The notes below the pieces were generated by a model, which was not told the origin of the DNA, did not search any database, and saw only the letters and a program-made list of their open reading frames with translations. Source: Hybos culiciformis (Eukaryota; Arthropoda; Insecta; Diptera; Hybotidae). Taken from it: a stretch of 64,000 bases of DNA. This document shows positions 1 to 13,162 of this stretch, piece by piece. The position numbers and the translations under genes are program-made. The stretch covers positions 37,007,860 through 37,071,859 of the forward strand of contig OZ023274.1 in assembly GCA_964007475.1 (NCBI GenBank). The letters run 5' to 3'. The number at the start of each line of letters is the position of its first letter. Position 1 is the stretch's first letter.

Positions 1-2250
1 TACTTAATCTTTGTACTTTTTATTTTTTTCATTATTGAAAAAGTAAGATCAATGTTTTCAAAATTGAATATTTGAACTTTGCATGTATAATGTTTGTTTT
101 CAAAGCTTCAGGCATTATACAGAATTCATGCTCGAGAAGAAGTTTTTTCTTTTATAGGAGAATAAATTTTTTGAATTTTTAATTCTTTTGATAAATAAGG
201 TAAGACTATACAAAACCAATAGACGAATCTAATTACATTAGTTCAGTATATTCATGACAACTGCATTTGTACCTAATTCCCTACACCTTAGTCATATGTG
301 AGATTCATTTAATTAAATTTGAAACCATTTCAATATAATTAGGCAGAATACTAATCATATCCTTTGCATTCTTCCAGATGTCCAAATAAGTAATTAATAT
401 AGCATACAAATGAGTAAAGATGACAATATCTCGTAGTGAAAGATAATTTTAAAAAGTTTTTGAACAACAGTTTCCTTTTCGCTAATGTCAGTAAATAATG
501 TCTATACAATAAAATCTACGGAAAAAAGTATGTAATATAAAATGATATAATAATTTTCACAATGAATGGACAGAACTGATTCAATTTTTTTTTATTCTAA
601 TATAAAAATACACATATTTTTACATAGAATTTATTTTAAATAAATTTTATAAGAATCGAAAATAAAATTCTATTCAAATATACAGAACAGATTTCCCTTT
701 CTAGGTCTAGGCCACACATGACATGTTTATTTTTTATTTTTACATTCGATGTTTTTATTTAATTTTTTTTTTTTAGATTTTTAATTTATTGCAATTTGCA
801 GCGTGAAATCATTTTATTATTTTAATATTAAGTTATTTATGTAGAAAAAAAAAAATTTATTTAATAATATAACAAATTTGCATATAAAAACATATTGTAT
901 ATTTGTGTTTGTTTGAACTTTGGCGCGTTAAGCTCCTGTCCAATTTTAAAAATATGTGAAAAAATTAATTTTTGTTAACCAATTACAGATTAATAGTATT
1001 TATCCATTATATGTATATAATGGTTTCAATTAAGGCCTCGTTTTTGCCATTAAGAGTCATTTTGTGATCTTTTAATCAGATATGATTTAAAAATAATTAT
1101 ACTTTTAAAAATATAATTTTTCACATAAACGTCAAGGTGGCACAGAAGTTTCCGCCTTAAATCTAAGAAGAAAAATTTGTTCCATACTTGAAAAGAAAGT
1201 AAAAAAAAAGATTTCCTTGCAAACACATCTCATTGAATTAACTTTTATCGCACTACTTTTGTGTTTTTCCCACGAAGAGAATTTCTGTGATGAAATAAAA
1301 GTGAGCTCAAATCAAAAAATTATTGAAAAATAGTTCAAATTAATAAGTATTAATGTCAAATATAATTATATAAAATTTTGCAAAATATATTTAATAACTG
1401 TTTTATCTCTTTGGGTCACAAATGGTACGAACCTGATGCTAGATGCTAGAATTATAGTCTTTTAGAAATTAAAATTTCAGATTTATTTTTTTGGGAATTA
1501 GAAATATTTATGCATCTGTCGAAATAACTTCTGATCGACCAAAGGACGCAAACGATGAGAAGAATAATAAAATCTATATGTAGATTGATGGAAGCAAGCA
1601 ATCTCGACTTTAACGTTAATATTTACTTATATTTCAATATTTCTCAACTCCGTCACGTCCGTCGCATCAGTTCAGTATAATTCAGCACTTAAACTAAAAT
1701 GAACAAACAAAAATCTTACTTGTGAGAAAAATATTGAATTTAATTTGTTTTATTTTTCGCTCGCTAACCAAATTCTATATAAATATATTTTTTTAACAGA
1801 AACGGATCTAAGAAATAATTTTCGCAAATATCTTTGTCAAATGAATAATAAAATGTATATAGTACTTAAATTACTATATATGAAAATCTGGGTTATGAAA
1901 AATTTAAGTTTATTATTTTTTTTTCATCCAAAGTTTTTTAAATGTACGTAACGTTCAGAACGATACGACGACGACAACAATGTTGACTAATATAGAAATA
2001 CAATTATGTAACATACAATATTACTTGATTCTATATGCAACACTATGTTTCTGTGATCTGTGATTTGAAACAAAAGGAGGCTATGATACAATTAAAAAAA
2101 CAATATTAGCTCTTTTTGGCAAGGAAAGAAGATTTTTATTCAATATAAGGGACACGAAGACGTCACTATTTTTGCATTCAGTTTGCTTAAAAAAAAATAT
2201 TTTTGATTAAAATTAATTCATTTTTTTGATTTTATTAAAATTAATTTTTT
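1..2250. other. AT-rich noncoding stretch
   Basis: No supported gene. The sequence is A/T homopolymer runs and mixed AT-rich DNA. The only long open frame, about 1745-1951 on +, is rich in Phe, Leu, Lys and Tyr, as expected from random AT-rich sequence. It has no recognisable domain and no convincing translation context. A slightly GC-richer patch near 1940-1985 contains short CGA repeats but nothing identifiable. Confidence 0.6.
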
Positions 2251-2479
2251 CTTTGACTTAAGTTATTTCTGCTTCAAGTCACAGACAAATAATTATTTTG
2301 AGCGTAAGTCTGAGATGCTTTTTTTTTTTTTTTGCTAAGCCTAAACAGTTTTTCATTTTTAATAAACTTTGACTTAAGCTATTTCTGCTTCAAGTCACAG
2401 ACAAATAATTATTTCGCGCGTAAGTCTGAGATGCTTTTTTTTTTTTTCTAAGCCTAAACAGTTTTTCATTTTTAATAAA
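2251..2479. repeat. Two-copy tandem duplication, about 115 bp per unit
   Basis: Unit 1 spans 2251-2366 and unit 2 spans 2367-2479. Both start with CTTTGACTTAAG, continue through the same stretch including GCTTCAAGTCACAGACAAAT, carry a poly-T run after GAGATGC, and end with the same AAACAGTTTTTCATTTTT segment. Differences are a few substitutions and the poly-T length, so the duplication is young or homogenised. No coding potential is seen. The function is unknown. Confidence 0.93.
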
Positions 2480-5400
2480 CAACAAAAAAAATTAAATAAA
2501 AAAATAAAAATAAAAAAATTCTAAATTGTAATTTTCACAAAATAATTGAAAGTGCATTCTACGGGTTCGAGGTGAACAAGAAGGAGACATAAAAGTTTTA
2601 ATTTTTTTTTTTTTTCATATATTTATTTTACTAATAAATTTTATGTGTGCAAAATAATGCACATTTTTTGTAAAAAGCTTAGAAGTTTTTGAAAAAAAAA
2701 AAAATTATAACGACACGACGATGAAAATTTTTTGTATGTGGCGAGAAAAAAATGCGTACACACTTTAATGCCTTAAAATTCTTATATAAGATTTTATTTT
2801 AGTTTTATTATTTTTTTTGTGTTGTCTTTTTAAATGTGCGAATTTTTATTGAACAACATTGAATTTAGAAAAAAAAAATAGTTTTTTTTTTCTGCGTTGA
2901 TTGAACTTATTAAATGCAATGCTATTTTAGATTATTACGTTCAAGGAAAACTGCACTCACAATTATTATCAATTTTTATTTTATTTTTTTTTTTAATATT
3001 ATTTGTTCGAAGTTAGAACGTTCTTTAATAGGATAGATAGATTTTTTGTTTTTTGTATATTTAATACAAAGTATATATTTTTATACTAAATAAAAAACCT
3101 ATTATTATAAATATAATCCAGATTTAACGCCCAATCAGACTTAACCAGCCCAAAAATAAAAAAAATGTTTTGTTTTTTTCTAATCTTAATTTGGATAAAT
3201 GCTATTAAAATATTATATTGGAAGCTGCAAGATTATAATTTTTTTATTGAAATAAAACAATAATTTGTTTTTAATTTTATTCCAATTATTATAAAAATTT
3301 AAATTTTGTCTGAATAAAAAAAAAAGGAAAGGTGTCAAATAATTACATAAATGTATAAATTTTGATTCAATAGTTGTATCTTTTGATCTAGTTCTAATAG
3401 ATAGTTAGTGAAAAATTGTAGATATCAATATCTAAAAAATTACAAAAGAAACACGTTTTTGTATACAACTTTTTCTTCCAGTGTATCTTATCTGGTGTAT
3501 CTAAAATGAAAAACATATCACGAGTTAAATTTTCAATTATCGTTTAATTGAATGATTTTTTATGAGTTTTTTATTATTTTTTTAGTAAATCTAAAGTTTC
3601 TTATGAGACGAATTATGAAACATTAAGAACGTAGACCGTAGTATACTTGGGAAGAATATCGTTTGATACACTAAGATTCAGAACTTATTTTATTGCTATT
3701 CACAAGATATGCCAATAGCGATTTTTTTAAATCAAATGTTTCAATATCTTTTCTTAAATGATTTTTCGTGAGAAAGAAAAAAAATTTTGAAATCCTTAGA
3801 GAGGTTGAAAAACTAAAAAAAAAAACCAAATGCTAGGTTAATAAAGGATCAAAGGTAAGGTTAATTAACTGTTCAAGCACTTGCTTTTCTATAACAATAT
3901 TTAAAATGTTTAGTTAAATTTTGAAAAATCCAATTCTACTGATTGAAAGTCATATGTTATTAATTATATTTTATATATAAAATAATTTTACTATACACTT
4001 TATTTTTCTTAAATACCTATCGCTACAATTTGGCTAAAAATTAAATTTAATATTATTTTATTTTTATTTTCATTTTGAATGATGATGATAAAAATAAATC
4101 AAAAATAAAACACAATAAAAATTACAGAACAGGAAGTAAAATTATTTTTAAATTTTCAAATTTCATACATAATTTTTCATTTCTTTATTTTTTTTTATTT
4201 TTTTTTTTGATTTAAAAATAAAACATTTTTAAGTGAAATTTTTATTACAAGTTAAAAAGCAAAAAAAAAAAAAAATTAAGAAATAATATAAATAACCACA
4301 AGATAATCCTTTTTTTTATAAATTTTGGTTGTGCAAAATTCCAACACGTGCAGCTAAAAATAACGTGTGCACAAATATACTATATTAAAATAAAAATTTA
4401 AATTTATTAATAAGTTTTTCTGTTTATTAAGTTTAATGCATATTTAAAATGAAATCTTATGTCAGACTGAGTTCTCTCTCTGCCTACAAATGTGCATCAC
4501 TTATAAGAATTTTTTTTATTCCAAACAACTATAAGTTCAAATTAACAACACATGTCGCAGTTTTCATTATTATTAAAATACTTTACTTAATTAAAAAAAA
4601 GGGGTGATAAATTTTGAAGTTTTATTATCATGAAGAATTTGACATTTGAATGAGACTTACTTCAGGCTTAAATTACACCAAAATCAAAACGATGAATCTC
4701 TTAAAAAAGCCGAAAATGGTATGAGTTTATTTCTGTCAGTCTAACCGCACAACTTTTTTCTGTCAGTCTAACCGCCAAAAATTATATATTTAATTAATTC
4801 TAAAAGTTAATCTCATTAATTTATTAGTATTTATAAATTTTCCGCCATAAAATTATAGAATAATTAGAAATAATTAGAAAAATCGTATATATAGAGAAAT
4901 AATTAGATTATTTAATTTTATATAAAACTTTAAGAAATATTATAGTAATTATTATAATTAAATGGAATATTAATCACAGAGAAAACTTTGAAACCGTGAA
5001 TGTTCTCATATATGTATATATTTTTGCATTTAATTTTCTGAGGTTAATATTGTTTAAGATTTTTACATAATATTTTCTCATTTCCAAAAAAAAAGAATTA
5101 ATAACATATTGTTATTTGAAGATTATGTTCAATAAAATTAATATTATCGTTGAATAAAAAGTCAGTAAAAAAAAACACTATAAAGTGATCTCACTTATGA
5201 TTTTTGTCTCTAAAAATTTTTTTTATTCAGATTAGATCATATCTATGAGAAGAGTATATACTCTTCTTAGTCTCAAATATAAAACTATATAGAAAAAAAA
5301 AAACCTGCACACAATTTGTTTTAAATTGATATTTCATTGAGTAATACTATACTGATAGTGTATTGAGTAGTGTACATTCATCAAGAAAGAGAAACATTTT

Positions 5401-6109
5401 CTCTTAAAAAAAAAAAAAATTAAAAGCTTCAATATTATTAATTTAAGTATATGTTTCATATTCAATGTCTTTTGTATATAAGGGGAGCATTTAGCATATC
5501 TACAAGCAAAATAATGGGGAACATACAAATTAAATAGAAATTTAAAAATATAAATAACAACACTTAAAATGCTTCAAGTAGCGGCATTAAAAAAAAAATA
5601 AAAAAAACAAATAAATAAAATAAATATGTTCATATGAGACATTTTTCAGATTTCACATATTGTATAACTATTATTATAAATTGCGTATTGCATATTGTAT
5701 CTTATAGAACTTAAATTACCAATTACTATTAGTAAAAATTATTAAAATGTCTTACGAGATTATTTATAAAAAAACTTTGATTATATTGGGATGATAAACA
5801 AAAGAGCTAAATCCAATGAATTAAGTACCACCACGATATATTTAAAATTTAATTGAGAATAAGTATTAATGAATTTTGAGTTTAAAAAAACCAGAACAGT
5901 ACTTTATAAATGAAGTAATAAGCCGGTTTTTTAAATTTAGATTAAGATACTTTCTTTTAAGTTCATAAACCTATAACCTATTTTTTAGGTTTCTTCAACA
6001 CCGTATACCAAAATCATTTAATCAAATACCATTTTTAATGCAATAATATTCATCGAAATTCACCCTCGTACTTTTAATCGGATCCCATTAAAAAATTAAA
6101 AAAAAATCT
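2480..6109. other. AT-rich noncoding stretch
   Basis: No gene is supported. It holds many A and T homopolymers. One 27-bp direct tandem repeat lies at about 4731-4776, with TTCTGTCAGTCTAACCGC occurring twice. The open frame on - near 5334-5528 is of AT-rich chance composition. Confidence 0.6.
4731..4776. repeat. Short direct tandem repeat
   Basis: TTCTGTCAGTCTAACCGC occurs at 4731-4748 and again at 4758-4775, a 27-bp period. It is only two units long and has no identified role. Confidence 0.85.
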
Positions 6110-6255
6110 AAATGTCTCTAACTCCCAAAACCGAAATCGTAAAAATCATCCTTCAATCGAGGTGAAAGTAAAGAAGATTGTGCACATTTTGGCCATCAAA
6201 GAAAGGAAGTCCGTTAAGCTAACTCTATTTATAAGTATTTTAGTGGAGGATGGAC
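6110..6255 (-). repeat. Interspersed repeat family member D
   Basis: Read on -, this matches the copy at 40560-40740. The 20 bases at 6230-6249 are the reverse complement of 40633-40652 with one mismatch. A second block near 6150-6172 (AATCGAGGTGAAAG) resembles 53776-53795. Together with 14480-14650 and 53728-53840 it forms a diverged low-copy family with no visible terminal repeats and no coding frame. The boundaries given are approximate. Confidence 0.6.
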
Positions 6256-6378
6256 TATCGGTGAACGAAAATTTAATCAAAATATAAAAGATAAAACAGC
6301 AGGAGAAATAGTTGTTAACACTTGATGATGACTTTGAAATTGTGAAAAATGATAATAATAATGTGTCTTTTTACTCAA

Positions 6379-6755
6379 TCAATCATGTCCCTGAAGTTAG
6401 CCCCGCCATTTTTGAATTACATAAAATCCTTTTTGTGCTGACTTGTGCTAGGTTCGTGCTACAAAAGGATTTTCAGAAACTCCAAAATGGCGGATTTTTT
6501 TTGTTTAATCTTATAATTTTTTTTTGTAAAATAAAAAAAAAAAAAGCGGCACAAGCCAGCACAAATTTAGCACAACCCAGAACAAAAATAAAAAAATAAA
6601 AAATAAAAAAAATGGCGGGGCTAACTTTTTTTGTGAAAAACAGTTTCTCTATCTCCGCCAATTTTCAATTTTTGAAAAAAAAAATTGCGGCACAGCGTAG
6701 CACAAACCTTCAGAAACTCCAAAATGGTGGGGGTTAACTTCAGGGACATCAATCA
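6379..6755. mobile_element. 363-bp MITE with terminal inverted repeats and 7-bp target duplication
   Basis: The element occupies 6386-6748. Its left end is TGTCCCTGAAGTTAGCCCCG and its right end is the near-perfect reverse complement (ending TTAACTTCAGGGACA). It is flanked by the exact direct repeat TCAATCA at 6379-6385 and 6749-6755. Inside, AAATGGCGGGGCTAACTT near 6611-6628 is an inverted copy of the left end, so a smaller palindrome nests in the larger one. A block with CAGAAACTCCAAAATGG occurs near 6475 and again near 6711. There is no transposase frame, so it is non-autonomous. The superfamily is uncertain. Open frames across it on both strands are part of the element. Confidence 0.88.
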
Positions 6756-7693
6756 TTATATGAAATTCATATATTTTGAATAATTAAAATCTATAATTAA
6801 TTTGTCCAAAACAAGCACTTAAAATATGTGTGCAAGAGATTGGAAAACATTATTTAAAAAGAAAATATATGGTATAGTAGTGTATAGTATTTTTTTTATA
6901 TTTTGCTGCTACTGCTATTTTGATAATAAAATAAAACAAATTTTTTTGTTATTTTTTATTTTTTTTTATTTTAGTGTGTATGTTTTGCCATGCAGCCTTG
7001 AATTCGTTCGGTGCACTCTTAAGTATATACAGAAAATTATGTATATATTAGCGGGGTTTATTACGCGCAATATTCGTCTTATGCCACTTCACCTCTAATT
7101 TATCAATCTCTAATCATGAACAAAAAAAAAATTATTATTATCACATTATTGTTATATTAAAAGAGTAGTGCAACAAAAGCGATACACTACAAAAAAAATA
7201 CTTAAATGTAGATATATGTACATATATGTATAACATAACATAAGATACATATATATATATATAATATTATTTTTATAATACTCAATTCTCATAACCCGGC
7301 AATTTTCCAAGTTTTTGGTTTAATTTTTTTTTTGTTATTATTATTATTATTATTATCTGTCAGTACAACTTGTATATAAATATTTTTTAATTGTAAATTT
7401 AATTACTTAATATTCGCATAGTAAAGCAATGTTTTTAAATTTTTTTTTATACAATTGAATTATTGAAGATTGCATGCAAGTGCTGTCATCATTTTATGTC
7501 TTCCTTTTTCTTTAATTTCTTTTAAATTGATTTTCAGATTAGGATAATCAATGATTTTATATAAAAAAAAAAGAAGAAGTTTTATGCATATATGATATTG
7601 AATAAAAAATATATGATAACATAATACATGTTATATGTATATGCTTTATATATGTTTTTTTTTATTTATTACTCTTATTTTTATTTCTTACAG
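6756..7693. other. AT-rich noncoding stretch ending in a pyrimidine tract
   Basis: No gene is supported. The + open frame at 6826-7098 has Phe/Tyr/Ile-rich chance composition without a recognisable domain. An (ATT)n microsatellite lies near 7337-7357 and TA-rich steps near 7205-7265. The last 40 bases are T-rich and run into the TTATTTCTTACAG acceptor at 7693. Confidence 0.5.
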
Positions 7694-7755
7694 GTAAGCA
7701 TAAACATAACAAATTTACATATACGTTAGAAAGTTAAACTTTTCGTATTGCCCAG
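7694..7755 (+). other. Candidate 62-bp noncoding exon or recursive-splicing (RS) exon
   Basis: A T-rich pyrimidine tract (about 7655-7690) runs into CAG at 7691-7693 and is followed immediately by GTAAGC at 7694-7699. The juxtaposed acceptor and donor form the zero-length ratchet configuration known from long Drosophila introns. At 7751-7755 CCCAG is followed by GTATGT, another good donor, which would close a 62-bp exon. In known recursive splicing a downstream donor often defines an RS exon of this kind. It lies on the same strand as, and 18 kb upstream of, the coding exon at 25721. It could belong to a transcript from a more distal promoter. No meaningful coding frame is seen. Splice-site chance matches are frequent in AT-rich DNA, so this needs RNA support. 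Confidence 0.4.
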
Positions 7756-9026
7756 GTATGTATATATTTTATTTTATTATCGTGTGATTTGGATCATTGC
7801 ATAAATTTAATCTGTTGATCTTTGTTAAAATATTTGTAATTATTTATCGACGCATTAAAAAGACTGAGGATATAAGATTGAATATACACACAATAGGTTT
7901 AATTTAATGTAAACGAGAATATAATTGGAATATTATGTTAGAACAGAAAAACTTTTTGAAACATTTTGTACTGGCTTAATTTCTATATTTTTTTGAATAA
8001 GAAATAACAAAATTGCTTATAATTACCTCGGTGTTTACAAACTATTAATTACTTAAATATAAAAGAAATCTGAAAAAATTGAACTCTAAAATAAATCATA
8101 TCATATTAGCTATATTCAAGACCAAATCATTTAACAAGGCTAGAAAATAGTCTGTTTACTATGGAGGACACTAATTATTTCCCTAAGTTCTAGCAAAGAA
8201 AATTAATTGAATTTTCTATGATTCTAGCTTAATTTATTAATTCGTTAAATGGCTTCTTAGACTTAAAATGAACTCTGTTCACTAGATTAATCTTTCTCAA
8301 TAACTACATAATATATTTATGTTCAATGTACATCGGCTTTCCTAAATAAATCAAATTTTAAAGGATGATAAACCAATGTGTAAATTGATTATAGTTTTAA
8401 TTTTATTACGTTGTTTATCAAGTTTTCGTTGATTTATTTAGCGAAGGAAATAAATTGTTTAGTAACTTTCTTGGAAGGACTTTATTTCCATTTTCTCTAT
8501 ACATTATTCATTTCTATTTCGCAGTCTTGTTCCCAAGAACTTTGGTTTCAGTAATTTATGTTTCATTGTAGTGGATTTTTTACTCGTGCATTCAATAGTA
8601 TCACAATACAAATGAAGTCAATTCACAATAAGATATCTATTTGGAAAATTTTCAAACGTTAAGAAATAACATTCCTATAGTTTACAAATCGTAAGTTGCA
8701 TGTTATGTAGGTACATACTTCAAAGATATATATGTATCTGTGTATGACTGATTTATGCTTTCGTTTCATTTATTTATATATATTTTTGCCTTTTGTTTTA
8801 CGATTACATCGCATCGGGATAAAAGCAAATAAAAGTGAAATTGAATAAAATAACTGACATGTAACTTTTATGTTTTTACAAAAACAAAAAAATTTTATTA
8901 GAAAAATGCAAAAAAAAAAAAATTTAAACAAAATGCTTTTGAACTTGTTATCTTGTTTAATTAAGCCAAAACAAAATGAATATTATTTTTCTTTCTTTCT
9001 TTATATTAGTTTATGGAAAATCAATC

Positions 9027-9117
9027 TGTGAAAATTCCATCAGTTAAAATTAATGATTGTTCTCTGCCACGGTTATCATTGAGTAGTTTTCTTATGTGAA
9101 AATTCCATTAGTTGAAA
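9027..9117. repeat. Spaced 23-bp direct repeat
   Basis: TGTGAAAATTCCATCAGTTA at 9027 recurs at 9095 with two substitutions, 68 bp apart. It could be a relic of a local duplication. No function is visible. Confidence 0.7.
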
Positions 9118-9998
9118 AGATAATGTTAATCTATTCCATTTTTTGAACAGCTTCCTAAACTGTTTCGTTCTTTTAAGAATTAAAATATTTAAAGAAAAAG
9201 TTTTCAGTGTACTAAATATTTAATAAATTAAAAATAGGAACAATTGACGACATGTTGGGTAAGTTAAAGTGGTCACAAGCAACTTAAGGTATATCTATCA
9301 CTTTGGTTCATTTTGAAACATCCATAGACACAATTATTAAAAAAAAAAAGTGCGATAAGATGAAATAGAGGCGAAAACCATTCATGAGGAAGACTGAGTC
9401 TATTTATACAATACAGCGTTAATCTGAGACAGTAATATAGTTCTCCTATCTGCCGAAATATTTTTAAATTTAAAATTGACCAAGTTCATTAAGAAATGAT
9501 TATTATAAAATTTCGGAATGTTGATGGTTCAAAAGTCGAAAATGTAAGAACTTGATTCAAAACTCAAAACATCATAATTGATTTTTGCACTTATTATAGT
9601 ATTGATACAAATCAACTGTATAGCATTTATATAATCTATATCAGAAGCTAATAGCTTTTTCCTTTTTTAAATCTAAACTAAAATCATATTTTAAATCTTT
9701 TTTTTTTAAGTTTTTGACATTTTTGCACAATATATTTAATGTCAGAAATAATTTAATAATAATTCTTTTAACATTATAAAACATTACCTTAGCATAATAT
9801 ATATGCATTCATAGTTCTCTATATACATAATGTAGTTTTCATATGCTAATTGTGCATTAACCAGAGTATAGATAGACAATAAAAATTAAACATTTTCATT
9901 GCAATTTATCATGCATAAGAGCAGGCAGCTGCCACCTAATAAATATGAAAAAAAAAAAAATATTTAAAACAATCTTAAAGAAAAAATATATGTACACT

Positions 9999-10031
9999 TA
10001 ATAATAATAATAATAATAAATAAATAAATAA
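9999..10031. repeat. AAT/AAAT microsatellite
   Basis: About seven AAT units pass directly into four AAAT units. This is a simple-sequence repeat, likely length-polymorphic. Confidence 0.9.
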
Positions 10032-13000
10032 AGCTTGAAAAACCTGATACAGCGGATAAAGATGAATTCCTCTGTCTCCGTATAACGCTCGTCTGTTATC
10101 TTTATTAATAACTTTTTAGATGAAATGATTTTTTTAATATGAAGAGGATATTGTTTTAATAAGTCAAAATGAAGAAAAAAAAAATAAAAATAAAAACATA
10201 CCTATATAACAAATTCACATATAAACCGAGTGAACTGCTGCATCACTGACGAGTTGATTTTGAAAACAAAACAACTAAAAATTGAAAACATATACAACAA
10301 TCAAAGTACATATATATAAAAGAGTTAAAACAAGTTAAAATTTTCCAATCCAAAGTAAAAAAAAAAATATATACATATATATTGAATTCAAGATTGCTAT
10401 TTAAAACATATTCACACAATAACTGGTTGTAAAGAAAGTGAAGTGATAGAATTATGAAACATGAGCAATTCCAGTTGCAAATAATTAACTTGTTGTGGAA
10501 AAAAAATAAAAAAAAATTTATATTTAATTCATGAAAAAAATAATATTATTGGTGTATGTATGGTTGGATGTTGGCCGTCATTTATAAAATGAAATTAGAT
10601 GAAATGTGATGCACTGATGGCAATCGGCCAAAAATAATATTTTGAATTTATTTGAATTTTTTTGAAAATTATTTATCAAAATTTTGTCCACCAACTGATT
10701 TATTTTTATATAAAATAAAATGTTTTCTCTGCGGTTATTAATATTATAGTATCTTCGCCGCGCCGGTATATGTTAAGATCACATGGGTTTATTGAACCGA
10801 TTTCATTTAGAATATCAATAAATCATTCAAAATTAGGTATTCAAGTCTAATTATATGCTCTGACTCTTCTAATAATACTGATTATTGAAAAGGTTATTTA
10901 TTTCGTCAATGACGGGATGCGTTAAAACTTCTTTTATCCTTTTTTGACGGTTCTAAAGCTACGAAATATTGATTAGAAATAACACAATAAATTATAGTGT
11001 TAATGATGCGTTTTGATTTTGTAAAAATTTCCCCGTACGATTTTTAAAAATCAAAAAAATTCGATAATCTGTAAAATAAAACAGTCCCGCACTCAGGATC
11101 AAAAAATTTTCAATTTCACTTTTTTATTTCGATTTTATTCTGTTAATGAAGGGACTATTAATGCTGTAACAGTTTTTATGTATTAAACTTACAAACACAA
11201 TTTACTACCCCGAGTTCATAGTATTAATAATTAGTCCATAATTCTGTATTATTATAGACATGATTTTAGATTTAAGTTTAGGAATAAAATATAGAATAGT
11301 CTTGGTATATTTTACCAATTAAGGACATATATGTATATGCAAGTATATAACTTAAATACAGAACTATCCCATTTTTTTTTAATTAAATACAATATTTTCT
11401 TCTTAATATCTTCTTTTTTATTTATACACATATTAACTAATTCAGAATAATAATAATAATTGTTCAATTAATTAATAAAAAATAATAAGAATCAATTCAG
11501 AAAATTTAATTCAACAATCAGTAATTGATATTGATAAAAATTACTATTTTATTATTTTTACTTGTTAAGCAATTAATTTATATATATTACCAAGTATATA
11601 CATACATAAATATTTTGGCGTCATAGTATAGTGTAATATTGGCATTTACCATGAAAATCTAGGTCAGCATTTTTTTTTCTGCACATAAAAATCATAGTCC
11701 GAAAAAGCGCGCAAATAGCCGACGAAATATTATTATAGTAAAAAAAAAAAAAATTAATATTTTGTTGATAGATTTTTAATTTTCTTTTTTTTTTTTTCTA
11801 TTTTATTTTTCAAACATTATAATAATTTCATAGAAAATGCATAATAATAATACATAATTTTTGTATATATATATGAATTTAAAGAAAAAAAAAAAAGAGA
11901 AAACATGTAAACTTTTCTCCAAGTTTATTGTGGCGGGAAATTGGAAAATTTTCTTTAAAAAAAAAAGTTAAAAATGCAATTTCAGTTTTACTTTTTCTTT
12001 TTTTAAACAAAAAAAAAAGTAGTAGTTCCACCTGTTGAATGCATAAATAATAATTTTTCAATCAAATTAATTTCACTTTTTGGCATTAGACTATTTTTGG
12101 CGCCTTTTATTTATTCAAAATACGATTTCCAGCAGAACAAATAAACTTAATTCCTAATATTCTTTGAATAGAGTTTCAGAAAAATCTTTTTCCCTTACCT
12201 ATTCATTCGTTTTTTCAAAAATCAACATTATTTTCTTCTGAAAGACAATTCGACTTGAATCCTAGATTTTCTGTTACAAATTTACAAAAGCTTATTGTTG
12301 TGAAATTTGGACACATTTGTTAGGAGCGCAGAACGTTTATGGGAAACAACTCTAAGGAAAAGAGTTAATGGCGGGAATCAATTAAAAAAATTATAAATTT
12401 TTCACTATTTCAGTCCGGTTTTTCATGTATTTCTTCTAATAAAAATTTAAGACACTATATGAGTACTGTATATATAAAAAGCTTTTAACTTGGTATGAAA
12501 AAATATTTTGTACACAATTTACACAAAAAAAACAATAAAGTTCATAACGAAGAAGAGAAAAATAAACAAGTTTTCATAATTTTTCCTTAAATGGCATAAA
12601 TAATATTTATTTTTATATTTTGTTTTTAGAAAATCAAATTTAGGTTTTTTGAATTTTTTTTTTAACAAAAAAAAACAATACTCTTTTAGTATACAAAACA
12701 AATCGTATTTTGGCTAACTTCATCTGATGGAAATATACATTAACCCAATTTCATGAGAAAATTAATTCAAATAATAGACAAATAATGTTAGACTGGTTTT
12801 ATTTTACAAATAAAATCAATATTTTGAAATTTCAAACAAAGTGTTTTTTAACTAAAACTATATTTGAAGCTTCATAATTAAATTAAAAATATGAAAAGTT
12901 ATATATGCTTAGAACAACTTATTCAAGAACTTAATAAGAACATTTTTTTTAAATCATATTCGTGTTAAGCTTTCTTATTTCGGAAGTATCTGTGTGTAAG

Positions 13001-13162
13001 TTGGTTTGTCAAGCACCCTTAAAGATGAATTTAATTGAATAATTTATTTTTTTGCCAATACTTTTAAATCTTCCTATTACCAATGTTTTTCCCTGACTTA
13101 AAGTCAGAAGCAAAGAAAGATCTCATGGTTTTTTCGTGAAAACCTAAAAATTCTATTTGGAC

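Larger units (their letters stand above)
7756..13162. other. AT-rich noncoding stretch
   Basis: No gene is supported on either strand. Identifiable items are a 23-bp direct repeat (TGTGAAAATTCCAT plus AGTT context) at 9027-9049 and 9095-9117, an AAT/AAAT microsatellite at about 9999-10031, and a weak inverted repeat (TTGGCCG near 10571 with CGGCCAA near 10625). Small minus-strand frames near 11879 and 12519 are chance AT frames. Confidence 0.6.

Noticed and set aside
6312..6661. Overlapping + and - open frames of 62-95 codons
   Set aside because: They lie mostly within the inverted-repeat element at 6386-6748 and run through A/T homopolymers. No protein feature.
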